6,523 nucleotides of DNA from an uncultured Mycoplasma sp. (GCA_905209745.1 CAJLUG010000055.1:1-6523), one strand, 5' to 3'; positions 1 through 6,434 are shown, counted from the stretch's first letter. The notes: generated by a model not told the origin, from the letters alone. Translations and numbers: made by a program.

Positions 1-1
1 A

Positions 2-52
2 AACCAAAAGCAAATTAATCAAATGATGAAAGCAATGCAAAAATATCAATAA
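2..52 (+). CDS. C-terminal end of an unidentified protein (5' end outside window)
   Basis: Reading from base 2 gives 16 codons ending in TAA at 50-52, with the residues NQKQINQMMKAMQKYQ. The Gln/Lys/Met-rich tail looks like the helical end of a real protein. A good intrinsic terminator begins 13 bp after the stop, as expected at a gene end. Too little is present to name a family. The other two plus frames are less convincing: frame 1 stops after five codons. It is probably the last gene of the preceding plus-strand transcription unit. Confidence 0.55.
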   Translation, partial: NQKQINQMMKAMQKYQ

Positions 53-64
53 TATAAAAAATAG

Positions 65-96
65 AACTGTACCAATAACGAGTACAGTTTTATTTT
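65..96 (+). terminator. Intrinsic terminator of the upstream gene
   Basis: AACTGTAC (65-72) pairs perfectly with GTACAGTT (82-89) around a 9-nt loop. It is followed by TTATTTT (90-96), a U-rich tail in the plus-strand transcript. It lies 12 bp after the stop codon of the partial gene at the window start, so it most likely ends that transcript. Confidence 0.8.
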
Positions 97-219
97 ACGA
101 ATCATGATTTTCATAAAGGTAGATACTTTATGATTGCTAAAATTATCTAAATCGTACCTTTTACAAATAATGGAACTTTATCTACCATTATTTTTGGTGA
201 ATACTGGGATACCAGTCAA
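97..219. other. Gene-poor stretch with two AT-rich inverted repeats
   Basis: No start codon with a Shine-Dalgarno site is visible here, and no convincing promoter. Two small inverted repeats are present. TCATAAAG (111-118) pairs with CTTTATGA (126-133) over a 7-nt loop. AAATAATGG (165-173) pairs with CCATTATTT (185-193) over an 11-nt loop. The second arm ends in a T-run, so it could be a weak terminator, but it has only two G-C pairs. The stretch from 151 is open in frame with the BspA-like fragment that follows and is probably eroded coding sequence. Confidence 0.4.
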
Positions 220-513
220 GTGACAGATATGGGTTTTATGTTTTCTGGATGTGACAATCTCACCAGTTTAGATTTAAGTGGTTTTGATACAAGTCAAGTA
301 ACAAATATGAGTGATATGTTTAATGGCTGTTATGAACTGACTAACCTAGATATGCGTAATGCGACATTTAATGCAACAGGTTACTCATCCATGTTTAGTG
401 ACATTACAGACGGAATTAACATCATCGTAAAAGATGCCACAGCGAAGACATGGATAGAAGCAAGACTTAAAGAATCAAATGTTACTGGAACCGTCACCAT
501 CGCATCCGCATAA
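151..513 (+). pseudogene. BspA-like (DUF285) repeat surface-protein fragment
   Basis: The translation shows the BspA/DUF285 pattern of about 26 residues: WDTSQVTDM, MFSGC, LTSLDLSG, then FDTSQVTNM, MFNGC, LTNLDMRN. A third, degraded unit follows, and the protein ends in VTGTVTIASA before the stop at 511-513. Known family members are large exported adhesins or surface proteins with many such repeats, a signal peptide and often a wall anchor; none of those parts is here. The only initiator-type codon near the repeats is a GTG at 220-222 (97 codons), inside a repeat and without a Shine-Dalgarno site. The frame is open back to 151 and is cut by TAA at 148-150; before that it reads MIAKII. Reading through, MIAKII-stop-IVPFTNNGTL resembles a continuous segment. 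I infer a 5'-truncated remnant of a larger gene. A short expressed protein from 220 to 513 is the less likely alternative. Confidence 0.7.
208..309 (+). repeat. Two copies of a 24-nt direct repeat from DUF285 units
   Basis: Positions 208-231 and 286-309 match at 21 of 24 bases and lie exactly 78 bp (26 codons) apart. They encode DTSQVTDM and DTSQVTNM at the start of successive repeat units. The DNA-level similarity points to fairly recent unit duplication within the ancestral repeat array. Confidence 0.7.
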
Positions 514-532
514 TTAAAATACATAATAGTTG

Positions 533-573
533 AATAGTTAACACGAAATAGTGTTAGCTATTTTTGTAATTTT
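533..573 (+). terminator. Intrinsic terminator after the BspA-like fragment
   Basis: AATAGTTAACAC (533-544) pairs with GTGTTAGCTATT (551-562) as a 12-bp stem with one G-U wobble and a 6-nt loop (GAAATA). TTTGTAATTTT follows. It insulates the downstream operon from transcription entering from the left. The well-kept stem suggests that the remnant region was once, or still is, transcribed. Confidence 0.8.
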
Positions 574-577
574 AAGG

Positions 578-583
578 TATAAT
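578..583 (+). promoter_or_regulatory. Likely -10 box of the uvrC operon promoter
   Basis: A perfect TATAAT sits 22 bp before the uvrC start codon, giving a predicted start site near 590 and a leader of about 15 nt. The -35 region at 16-18 bp spacing falls in the terminator's right arm (for example TTAGCT at 554-559) and matches the consensus poorly. There is no TGn extension. The position makes sense for the first gene of the block, but promoter strength cannot be judged. Confidence 0.6.
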
Positions 584-605
584 AAATTAGAATTGTGGTG
601 ATGGA

Positions 606-2369
606 ATGAAAAATTTTAAAGAAAAATTAGCGTTAGTTCCTACAAAACCAGGTAGTTATCAGATGAAAAATAAAGATGGAGTAATTATCTATGTAGGAAA
701 AGCCAAAAATTTAAAAAATAGATTAAAAAGTTATTTTACGGGAACAGTAACTGGTAAAACTCGGAGGTTAGTAGAAGATATTGATGACTTTGAATATATT
801 GTAACATCAAGTGAATTAGAGTCCTTAATACTAGAGATTACCTTAATAAAAAAATATGATCCAAAATATAATATCTTATTAAAAGATGATAAAACTTATC
901 CATATATTGAATTAACAAACGAAAAGTATCCAAGACTTAAAATCGTTAGAAATACCAAAAGAAAGAAGACCAAAGATCATCTATATGGACCATATCCCAA
1001 TGTTGCCGCAGCCAGAAAGACAGTAGAGATGATTAATCGTATCTATCCTTTAAGAAAGTGTGAAAAATTAAAAAAAGAATTATGTCTTTATTATCATATT
1101 AATGAATGTCTTGGTTACTGTGTCAAAGAAGTAAGTAGCGATAAGATTGATAAAATGAAAAAAGAAATTACTAGCTTTTTAAAAGGAGACTCCAAAGAAA
1201 TCGTCGAAAAAATAAAACAAGAAATGGAACGTGCCAGTAACAACTTAAACTATGAACGAGCACTAGAGTTAAAAAATATGTTAGAAGATATTGATATAAC
1301 ATTACGTCGTCAAAAAATAGATTTAAATAAAAGTTATCAATTCGATTTAGTAAATTATGCCATGGACGAAAACTATTTATCAATAGAAATATTCTTTATT
1401 AGAGATGGTCTACTATTTGGAAGACATAATGAAATCATTCAGACAATGATAGATCCTGAAGAAGAAGTAGTAGAGTACTTAATTAAGTTTTATGAAAAGC
1501 AAGGAATGTTACCGAAAGAAATTTATTTACCAGAAGGAATAGATAGTGACTTAATCAGTGAATATTTCGAAATAAAAACACATACACCACAAAAAGGAAA
1601 GTTAAAAAACTTATTAGATTTAGCGAAAGAAAATGCCAAAGAACAATTAGATTTACAAGAAGAGACACTAAAGAAAGATGATAAACTGAGAACAGAAGCA
1701 ATCAAAGAGTTAAAAGATTTATTACACCTAGACTCTGTATCAAGAATGGAGTCCTTCGATAACTCACATTTATTTGGAACCTTTTATGTGGGAGGTATGG
1801 TAGTGTTTGAAGACTTTTTACCTTTAAAAAACGAATATCGTAAATTTAAAATATCAACCGAGGTAAAAGATGATTTAAGTGCTATGAAAGAAGTTCTATA
1901 TCGAAGATACTATAAAGTATTGATGGAAAACTTACAAAAACCAGACCTAATCGTTATGGATGGAGGAAAACTACAGATTAGTGTAGCGAAAGAAATCATT
2001 GACTCCTTAGGACTAAATATTCCAATCATTGGTCTTGTAAAAGATAAAAACCATAAAACAAGTTATATCATGAATGATAAATATGAAATACTAAATGTCA
2101 AAAAAGACTCAAACTTATTCCTATTCTTAACAAGAATTCAAGAAGAAGTCCATCGTTATGCCATTACTTATCATAGAAATATTAAAAAGAAAGGAATGTT
2201 ATCAAGTCTTTTAGATGCCGTACCAGGAATTGGAGAAGTAAGAAAAAAAGAGTTACTAAAACATTTTGGTTCTCTAAAAAAATTAAAAGAAGCAAGCGAA
2301 GAAGAACTTGCCGAAGTAGTATCCAAAGAGGTAGCGAAAAATTTAGTTTCCTACTTAAAAGAGTTGTAG
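606..2369 (+). CDS. uvrC: UvrABC system protein C (excinuclease subunit)
   Basis: UvrC makes the 3' and 5' incisions beside a DNA lesion after UvrA/UvrB damage recognition. All family domains are present in order. The N-terminal GIY-YIG nuclease covers about 12-95 (GSY at 16-18, YVG at 29-31, R39, E77). Next come four cysteines, C152, C160, C168 and C172, at the positions known to bind a 4Fe-4S cluster in UvrC. The UvrB-binding UVR motif is at about 196-232. The RNase H-like second nuclease has FDNSH (D385), a D422/D423 pair, DGGK (D452) and H516. A tandem helix-hairpin-helix region lies near 533-585, with VPGIGEVRKKELLKHFG. The length of 587 residues is normal. The ATG at 606 follows GGTGATG, a partial Shine-Dalgarno at short spacing, and the N-terminus aligns with the family start. 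It is the first gene of the uvrC-pilin-mutL-miaA operon. Confidence 0.97.
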   Translation: MKNFKEKLALVPTKPGSYQMKNKDGVIIYVGKAKNLKNRLKSYFTGTVTGKTRRLVEDIDDFEYIVTSSELESLILEITLIKKYDPKYNILLKDDKTYPYIELTNEKYPRLKIVRNTKRKKTKDHLYGPYPNVAAARKTVEMINRIYPLRKCEKLKKELCLYYHINECLGYCVKEVSSDKIDKMKKEITSFLKGDSKEIVEKIKQEMERASNNLNYERALELKNMLEDIDITLRRQKIDLNKSYQFDLVNYAMDENYLSIEIFFIRDGLLFGRHNEIIQTMIDPEEEVVEYLIKFYEKQGMLPKEIYLPEGIDSDLISEYFEIKTHTPQKGKLKNLLDLAKENAKEQLDLQEETLKKDDKLRTEAIKELKDLLHLDSVSRMESFDNSHLFGTFYVGGMVVFEDFLPLKNEYRKFKISTEVKDDLSAMKEVLYRRYYKVLMENLQKPDLIVMDGGKLQISVAKEIIDSLGLNIPIIGLVKDKNHKTSYIMNDKYEILNVKKDSNLFLFLTRIQEEVHRYAITYHRNIKKKGMLSSLLDAVPGIGEVRKKELLKHFGSLKKLKEASEEELAEVVSKEVAKNLVSYLKEL

Positions 2370-2381
2370 TATAATGAATTT

Positions 2382-2388
2382 GAGGTGA
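2382..2388 (+). promoter_or_regulatory. Shine-Dalgarno site that fixes the pilin start
   Basis: GAGGTGA sits 5 nt before ATG 2394. The GTG at 2385-2387, which is in frame and could be taken as a start, is part of this Shine-Dalgarno site and so is unlikely to be the initiator. Confidence 0.8.
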
Positions 2389-2393
2389 CAAAA

Positions 2394-2795
2394 ATGAATG
2401 AAAAAGGGTTTACATTAACAGAATTACTCGCAACCATTACAATTATGGGAGTACTAGCAGCTATCGCAGTAGGTTCCGTTTATATCTACGCCACAAATAG
2501 TAGAGAACAAGCCTTAGAAACAATCGAGACAACTTCCTATGATGGGGCAGTAAACTATATGATGGAACATAATATTTTATTAAGTCCAGGCGAAAGCGAG
2601 ACAATATCCATCACAACACTATTTGAAGAAGGATATATCGAAAGACCAACAGATCCTGATAATAATTCCAAAGACTGTACTGGTACTGTTGTCGTAACCA
2701 ATGAAGAATCATCAGGGGTAGCAGGTCTAGATGACTATACCTATCAAGTACAAGTAAAATGTTCAGAAGTAACAAGAGATAAAGTAACGTATTAG
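2394..2795 (+). CDS. Type IV prepilin-like / pseudopilin protein
   Basis: This is a 133-residue protein with a classic class III signal: MNEKG, then FTLTELLATITIMGVLAAIAVGSV. A prepilin peptidase would cut after Gly5, leaving Phe as residue +1 and the conserved Glu at +5 (E10 of the precursor). The hydrophobic helix at about 6-30 would anchor it in the membrane and pack it into a pilus or pseudopilus. The globular part has LFEEGYIERPTDP at 76-88, a pattern common in Gram-positive pseudopilins. Two cysteines (C95, C123) could form a disulfide outside the cell. Competence (ComGC-type) or type II secretion-like roles are possible, but no pilus ATPase, platform protein or peptidase is in the window. 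It starts 24 bp after uvrC and ends 13 bp before mutL, so it is probably co-transcribed. An in-frame GTG nine bases upstream is rejected because it lies in the Shine-Dalgarno site. Confidence 0.88.
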   Translation: MNEKGFTLTELLATITIMGVLAAIAVGSVYIYATNSREQALETIETTSYDGAVNYMMEHNILLSPGESETISITTLFEEGYIERPTDPDNNSKDCTGTVVVTNEESSGVAGLDDYTYQVQVKCSEVTRDKVTY

Positions 2796-2808
2796 AAAGA
2801 GGCGTAGT

Positions 2809-4566
2809 ATGAGTAAGATTAAAGTAATGGATGAACTACTAGCCAATAAGATTGCCGCAGGAGAAGTGGTAGAAAAGACCATGAATGTCGTAAAAGAGCT
2901 AGTAGAAAATGCAATTGATGCGCAAGCAGACGAAATAGAAATTAAATTAATTGATTCAGGTGTCAAAGAAATTAAAGTAATGGATAATGGGATAGGGATG
3001 GATAAAGAAGATGCCACCCTAGCTTTTTCAAGACACGCAACTTCGAAATTAAAAAATCTAGATGACTTATTTAATATTGAGTCTCTTGGCTTCAGAGGGG
3101 AAGCATTACCATCCATCGCCTCTGTTTCTAATATAGAACTAAAAACATCAAATGGACTAGAAGGAACATATTTAACCCTATCTGGTGGAAAGAACATGCA
3201 AGTAGAAAGTAGTGACCTCCAAAAAGGGACAACCATTACCGTAAAAGACTTATTCTATAATACCCCAGTAAGACTAAAATATTTAAAAAATTTATATACA
3301 GAACTAGCAAACATCATAGACTATGTAAATAAAATGGCTCTATCTTATCCAAATATAAAATTTACACTAATCAATAACGATAAAGTCTTATTAAAAACCG
3401 ATGGTTCTGGTGACTTAAGAAAAGTAATATATGAAATTTATGGTGCTGATATTACTAAGAAAATGATTGAAATAAGTGCGGAAAACGACGACTATTATAT
3501 TCATGGTTATATCTCTTATCCAGAGATGACAAAAAGTAATAGAAATGCCATCACTACATTAGTAAATGGTAGAGTAATTAAAAATAATGAATTAAATAAA
3601 ATTATTACAGATGCCTATCACACCTATATTCCAAAAGATAAATTCCCAATCATTGTCTTAAATATCGACGTAGATCCAATACTAATCGATATAAATATTC
3701 ATCCCACCAAAATGGATATTAAGTTTTCAAAGATGGATACTTTAAAATCATTAGTTTATGATACGATCACAGAACAATTAACAAAATTAACGTTAATACC
3801 AACAATTAGTACTAGAACAGAAGAAGCACTAAGAGAAAGTACCATTCCCTTATATAAAGCATTTAAAAAAGAAGAAGTGGTAGAACCAAATAAACCAACT
3901 TATGAAGAAGTAACCCTAGATTTTTCTGTGAGTGAACAAGAAGAAACTACTGAGGAAGAAGTAAAAGAAGAACATAAAGAACCAAGAATTAAAAAGATGA
4001 TACCAAGAGGAATTGTATATTCTACATATATTATTGCTGAAAACGAAGATGGAATGTATATTATTGACCAACATGCAGCCGCAGAACGTATTAATTATGA
4101 AAAAGTATTAAAATCGCTAAAAGAAAAAGTTATTCCTATCGACTTATTAATTCCTGTAAAAATAGAGTTAACTGCTAATGAATTTATCGTTATTAAACGA
4201 AATCTAGATACGTTAAAAGAATATGGCTTTCTAGCAGAAGAATTTGGTATGAATACCATTATCGTAAGAAGTCATCCCAACTGGATTGAAGAGACAATCG
4301 CCGAAGAGTGTATACGTAAAGTAGTAGATATCATCATTACCAAAGAAAGTTTTGACTTTGATCAATTTGTTTGGCGAATGGCATCAACTATGGCCTGTCG
4401 TATGTCAGTAAAAGCAAACGACTACTTATCATATGATGACCAAGTATATTTATTAGAAGAACTAAGACACTGTGAGAATCCATTTACTTGTCCTCATGGT
4501 AGACCAACCATTATTACATATACAAAATATGATTTAGAAAAACTATTTAAACGTTCTCTAGATTAG
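2809..4566 (+). CDS. mutL: DNA mismatch repair protein MutL (endonuclease type)
   Basis: MutL couples MutS mismatch recognition to strand nicking and removal. The N-terminal GHKL ATPase is clear: NKIAAGEVVE at 13-22, KELVENAIDA with catalytic E33 and Mg-binding N34, DNGIGM at 59-64, RHATSK at 75-80 and GFRGEAL at 94-100. The S5-like second half includes LVNGRVI (251-257) and NIHPTKMDIKF (296-306). An acidic linker at about 335-395 follows. The C-terminal domain carries the nicking endonuclease signature DQHAAAERINYE (420-431, the DQHA-X2-E-X4-E motif), ACRMSVKAN (529-537) and CPHGRP (561-566), so it should cut DNA itself, unlike E. coli MutL. The region near 444-449 (IDLLIP), where the Q-x-x-x-x-P clamp-binding motif is expected, has Ile instead of Gln. 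VVEKTMN replaces the common VVERP. ATG 2809 has AAAGAGG 6 nt upstream. No mutS is in the window. Confidence 0.96.
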   Translation: MSKIKVMDELLANKIAAGEVVEKTMNVVKELVENAIDAQADEIEIKLIDSGVKEIKVMDNGIGMDKEDATLAFSRHATSKLKNLDDLFNIESLGFRGEALPSIASVSNIELKTSNGLEGTYLTLSGGKNMQVESSDLQKGTTITVKDLFYNTPVRLKYLKNLYTELANIIDYVNKMALSYPNIKFTLINNDKVLLKTDGSGDLRKVIYEIYGADITKKMIEISAENDDYYIHGYISYPEMTKSNRNAITTLVNGRVIKNNELNKIITDAYHTYIPKDKFPIIVLNIDVDPILIDINIHPTKMDIKFSKMDTLKSLVYDTITEQLTKLTLIPTISTRTEEALRESTIPLYKAFKKEEVVEPNKPTYEEVTLDFSVSEQEETTEEEVKEEHKEPRIKKMIPRGIVYSTYIIAENEDGMYIIDQHAAAERINYEKVLKSLKEKVIPIDLLIPVKIELTANEFIVIKRNLDTLKEYGFLAEEFGMNTIIVRSHPNWIEETIAEECIRKVVDIIITKESFDFDQFVWRMASTMACRMSVKANDYLSYDDQVYLLEELRHCENPFTCPHGRPTIITYTKYDLEKLFKRSLD

Positions 4567-4572
4567 AGGTGA
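4565..4572 (+). promoter_or_regulatory. Shine-Dalgarno site of miaA overlapping the mutL stop
   Basis: AGAGGTGA includes the last two bases of the mutL TAG (4564-4566) and ends 3 nt before ATG 4576. The arrangement suggests translational coupling between mutL and miaA, with terminating ribosomes able to restart. Confidence 0.7.
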
Positions 4573-4575
4573 CAT

Positions 4576-5460
4576 ATGCAAAAAATAATCGTAATTGTCG
4601 GTCCTACAGGAGTAGGGAAGACGAAACTTAGTATTGAACTTGCTAAAAGATTAGATGCGGAAATTATGAATGGTGATTCCGTCGCCATCTATCAAAAATT
4701 AAATATTGGTAGTGCAAAACCTACCATAGAAGAACAACAAGAAGTCCCTCATCACTTAATCGATATCAAACACCCAACAGAAGAGTATAGTGTCTATGAT
4801 TATCAAATAGATGGTAGAAAGAAAATAGAAGAACTAAGAAAACGTGGCAAAAATATCATCGTAGTAGGGGGAACAGGACTCTATATCAAAGCACTACTTT
4901 ATGATTATAGATTTACCAAGGGAACAACCAATAATAAGTATGAAGAACTATCAAATGAAGAACTATATCAAAAAGTAAAAAAACTAGATGAAAAAATAGA
5001 TATTCACCCTAATAACCGTAAAAGACTAGTACGATATTTAAATAAATATGAAAACAAAGAAGAAATTACGCACAATAAGGATAAACCCTTATATGACACA
5101 CTAGTAATAGGATTAACTCTTCCAAGAGATATTTTATATGAAAGAATTAATACTAGAGTAGAAAATATGATTAAAGAAGGACTAGTAGAAGAAGTAGAAG
5201 GGTTAAAAAAATATTATAAATCTTCTAGGATTCTAACAACAGCAATAGGGTATAAAGAATTTATAAATTACTTTACCCAAAAAGAAACACTAGAAGAAGT
5301 AGTTGATAAGATAAAACTAGATTCTAGACACTATGCCAAAAGACAATACACTTTCTTTAATCATCAACTAAAGACCAATTGGTATCAAGTAAATCTAGAT
5401 GACTTTAATAAAACGATTGAAAAAATTTATAATGACATCAAAAAGGAAGCTAACAATTAA
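4576..5460 (+). CDS. miaA: tRNA dimethylallyltransferase MiaA
   Basis: MiaA transfers the dimethylallyl group of DMAPP to A37 of tRNAs that read UNN codons, giving i6A37, which stabilises codon pairing. The N-terminus has the P-loop GPTGVGKT (9-16), then GDSVAIYQKLNIGSAKP (33-49), which matches the family's DSxxxYxxxxIGTAKP block with Ser for Thr. HHLID (59-63), VVGGTGLYIKALL (96-108), HPNNRKRLVRYL (144-155), AIGYKE (224-229) and RQYTFF (256-261) follow in the usual order. The length of 294 residues is slightly short but within the family's range. Grouping of mutL with miaA is common in bacteria; hfq, which follows in many, is absent. The gene begins 9 bp after mutL. Its last codons lie in a terminator palindrome and overlap the end of the convergent gene by 4 bp. 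Confidence 0.96.
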   Translation: MQKIIVIVGPTGVGKTKLSIELAKRLDAEIMNGDSVAIYQKLNIGSAKPTIEEQQEVPHHLIDIKHPTEEYSVYDYQIDGRKKIEELRKRGKNIIVVGGTGLYIKALLYDYRFTKGTTNNKYEELSNEELYQKVKKLDEKIDIHPNNRKRLVRYLNKYENKEEITHNKDKPLYDTLVIGLTLPRDILYERINTRVENMIKEGLVEEVEGLKKYYKSSRILTTAIGYKEFINYFTQKETLEEVVDKIKLDSRHYAKRQYTFFNHQLKTNWYQVNLDDFNKTIEKIYNDIKKEANN

Positions 5461-5469
5461 GCTTCCTTT
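5442..5469. terminator. Bidirectional terminator inside two converging coding ends
   Basis: AAAGGAAGCT (5442-5451) pairs perfectly with AGCTTCCTTT (5460-5469) over an 8-nt loop. On the plus strand the stem ends in TTT and runs into TTTAATT. On the minus strand it ends in five U residues (A-run at 5440-5444). It would stop both the repair operon and the convergent transglutaminase-like gene. Both stop codons lie at its loop, at 5457-5460. Confidence 0.8.
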
Positions 5470-6374
5470 AATTCTTGATAAATAGTAGTATCAAACTGAT
5501 GCTCTGTCTGTTCAATCGCATGTAATGTTTTAGTATCGATAAGGAAGAATTTATCTTCTAATAAATCTTCTCCTGAAGTAGTAACAGGATCATCCCATGT
5601 AAGATCTAAGTGATACCAACTTCCATCTAAATATAAAGCATTCCAAATATGTTCTTCACTAGAAATCTTATAACTCTTAATACCCATCTCTTCTAAAAAT
5701 AACTCCATCGCATCAGTATATCCACCACATATACCATATCCTTCTAATAATGGCCCAACTGCAATATCAGAGTGATAAGTAACAATACCATAATCACTTC
5801 TATTAGAATCATATCTAGAATGATTAATAATATAATCATGTACTCTTCTAATATTATTAATATCACTATCTCCCTCAACAATTAACTCATCAGTTAAACG
5901 ACTTACTTCATTATCTACTTTTTTAATCTCTTTATCAGTATAGCTCTTTTCAATCTGAATCGTAACTTTTCCTAGGGAATCATACTGTGTTTCAATATGA
6001 TTAAACCCATTATAAGGATGTACAAAGTTATTAATATGAGAAAGTAGTGTCTGATCATTAGCTAACTGTTCTACCTCATCTAAACATTCTCCATATTCTT
6101 CAGGACAATAAAAAGTAAATTCCTCTTCTCCCGTATTGATTGCGGTATAAAAAATATTTAAAATATCTTGATAAGAAGTAGGGGACAAGTCCTCAGTTGT
6201 CTGTACAAACATAAAATCATAATCTCTGTAATATTCATTCTTTTTATCGAAAGAAACTTGTTCTTCTGTAAAATCTCTAAGAAGAGAATAATAAAGTTTT
6301 TGTAAATCCTCCTGAAAAAAATAAAGTACTCCCAAAATCACTACTGTAATTAGGATAATAATAAACTGTTTCAT
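5457..6374 (-). CDS. Membrane-anchored transglutaminase-like protein
   Basis: This 305-residue protein has a basic start (MK) and one hydrophobic segment at about 4-20 without a lipobox or clear cleavage site, so it is probably a signal anchor with the rest outside the membrane. The C-terminal half matches the transglutaminase/cysteine-protease-like fold: RRVHDYIINHSRYD (176-189), GYGICGGYTDAM (212-223) with the putative catalytic Cys216, EEHIWNALYLDGSWYHLDLTWDDP (split around 240-263) with His242 and Asp257, and a tail HQFDTTIY (292-299) typical of these proteins. The Cys-His-Asp triad is intact, so an enzyme is likely, either a protease/peptidase or a crosslinking enzyme acting on surface or wall proteins. 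The substrate cannot be read from the sequence. The middle region (21-170) is acidic and unrecognised, with a C90/C97 pair. ATG 6374 is preceded by CTGGAGG at 4 nt. It has its own promoter and converges on miaA. Confidence 0.85.
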   Translation of the reverse strand: MKQFIIILITVVILGVLYFFQEDLQKLYYSLLRDFTEEQVSFDKKNEYYRDYDFMFVQTTEDLSPTSYQDILNIFYTAINTGEEEFTFYCPEEYGECLDEVEQLANDQTLLSHINNFVHPYNGFNHIETQYDSLGKVTIQIEKSYTDKEIKKVDNEVSRLTDELIVEGDSDINNIRRVHDYIINHSRYDSNRSDYGIVTYHSDIAVGPLLEGYGICGGYTDAMELFLEEMGIKSYKISSEEHIWNALYLDGSWYHLDLTWDDPVTTSGEDLLEDKFFLIDTKTLHAIEQTEHQFDTTIYQELKEA

Positions 6375-6378
6375 AACG

Positions 6379-6385
6379 CCTCCAG
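6379..6385 (-). promoter_or_regulatory. Shine-Dalgarno site of the transglutaminase-like gene
   Basis: On the minus strand CTGGAGG lies 4 nt before the ATG whose first base is 6374. It is a near-complete match to the anti-Shine-Dalgarno sequence and supports this start, just ahead of the hydrophobic segment. Confidence 0.75.
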
Positions 6386-6405
6386 TAATATCTTATGTTA
6401 ACCTA

Positions 6406-6434
6406 ATTCTAACGTATAAAAAGTTAATTGTAAA
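6406..6434 (-). promoter_or_regulatory. Sigma-A-type promoter of the transglutaminase-like gene
   Basis: On the minus strand TTTACA (6429-6434) and TAGAAT (6406-6411) are separated by exactly 17 bp, each one base from the -35 and -10 consensus. The predicted start site is near 6399, giving a leader of about 25 nt. The -35 box overlaps the T-tract of the rpsT terminator, so the two genes are separate transcription units despite the short gap. Confidence 0.7.

Noticed and set aside
220..222. GTG as a true start of a 97-residue BspA-like protein
   Set aside because: It is the Val codon inside the DTSQVTDM repeat, the frame is open upstream to 151, and no Shine-Dalgarno site precedes it.
601..609. 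ATG-GAA-TGA mini-frame overlapping the uvrC start
   Set aside because: It is a two-codon frame that overlaps the Shine-Dalgarno and start region. Such a short frame easily arises by chance, and nothing else suggests a leader peptide.
1171..1383. Minus-strand open frame of 70 codons inside uvrC
   Set aside because: It lies wholly opposite a well-conserved uvrC segment, and its residues (Leu/Phe-rich) are what the complement of Lys/Glu-rich codons gives. No Shine-Dalgarno support or family match was seen.
1523..1705. Minus-strand open frame of 60 codons inside uvrC
   Set aside because: It is antisense to the conserved gene, Ser/Phe-rich by complementarity, and has no recognisable motif.
2370..2375. 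TATAAT just after uvrC, a possible internal promoter for the pilin gene
   Set aside because: No -35 match lies 16-18 bp upstream. The implied start site would fall at the Shine-Dalgarno site itself, leaving almost no leader. It is likely chance in AT-rich sequence.
2182..2391. Minus-strand open frame of 69 codons across the uvrC 3' end
   Set aside because: It is antisense to the helix-hairpin-helix coding region. The Leu-rich content is a by-product of AT-rich complement.
2763..3236. Minus-strand open frame of 157 codons over the 5' part of mutL
   Set aside because: It is long, but exactly opposite the most conserved MutL ATPase motifs. Its Ser/Ile/Leu-rich sequence shows no family pattern.
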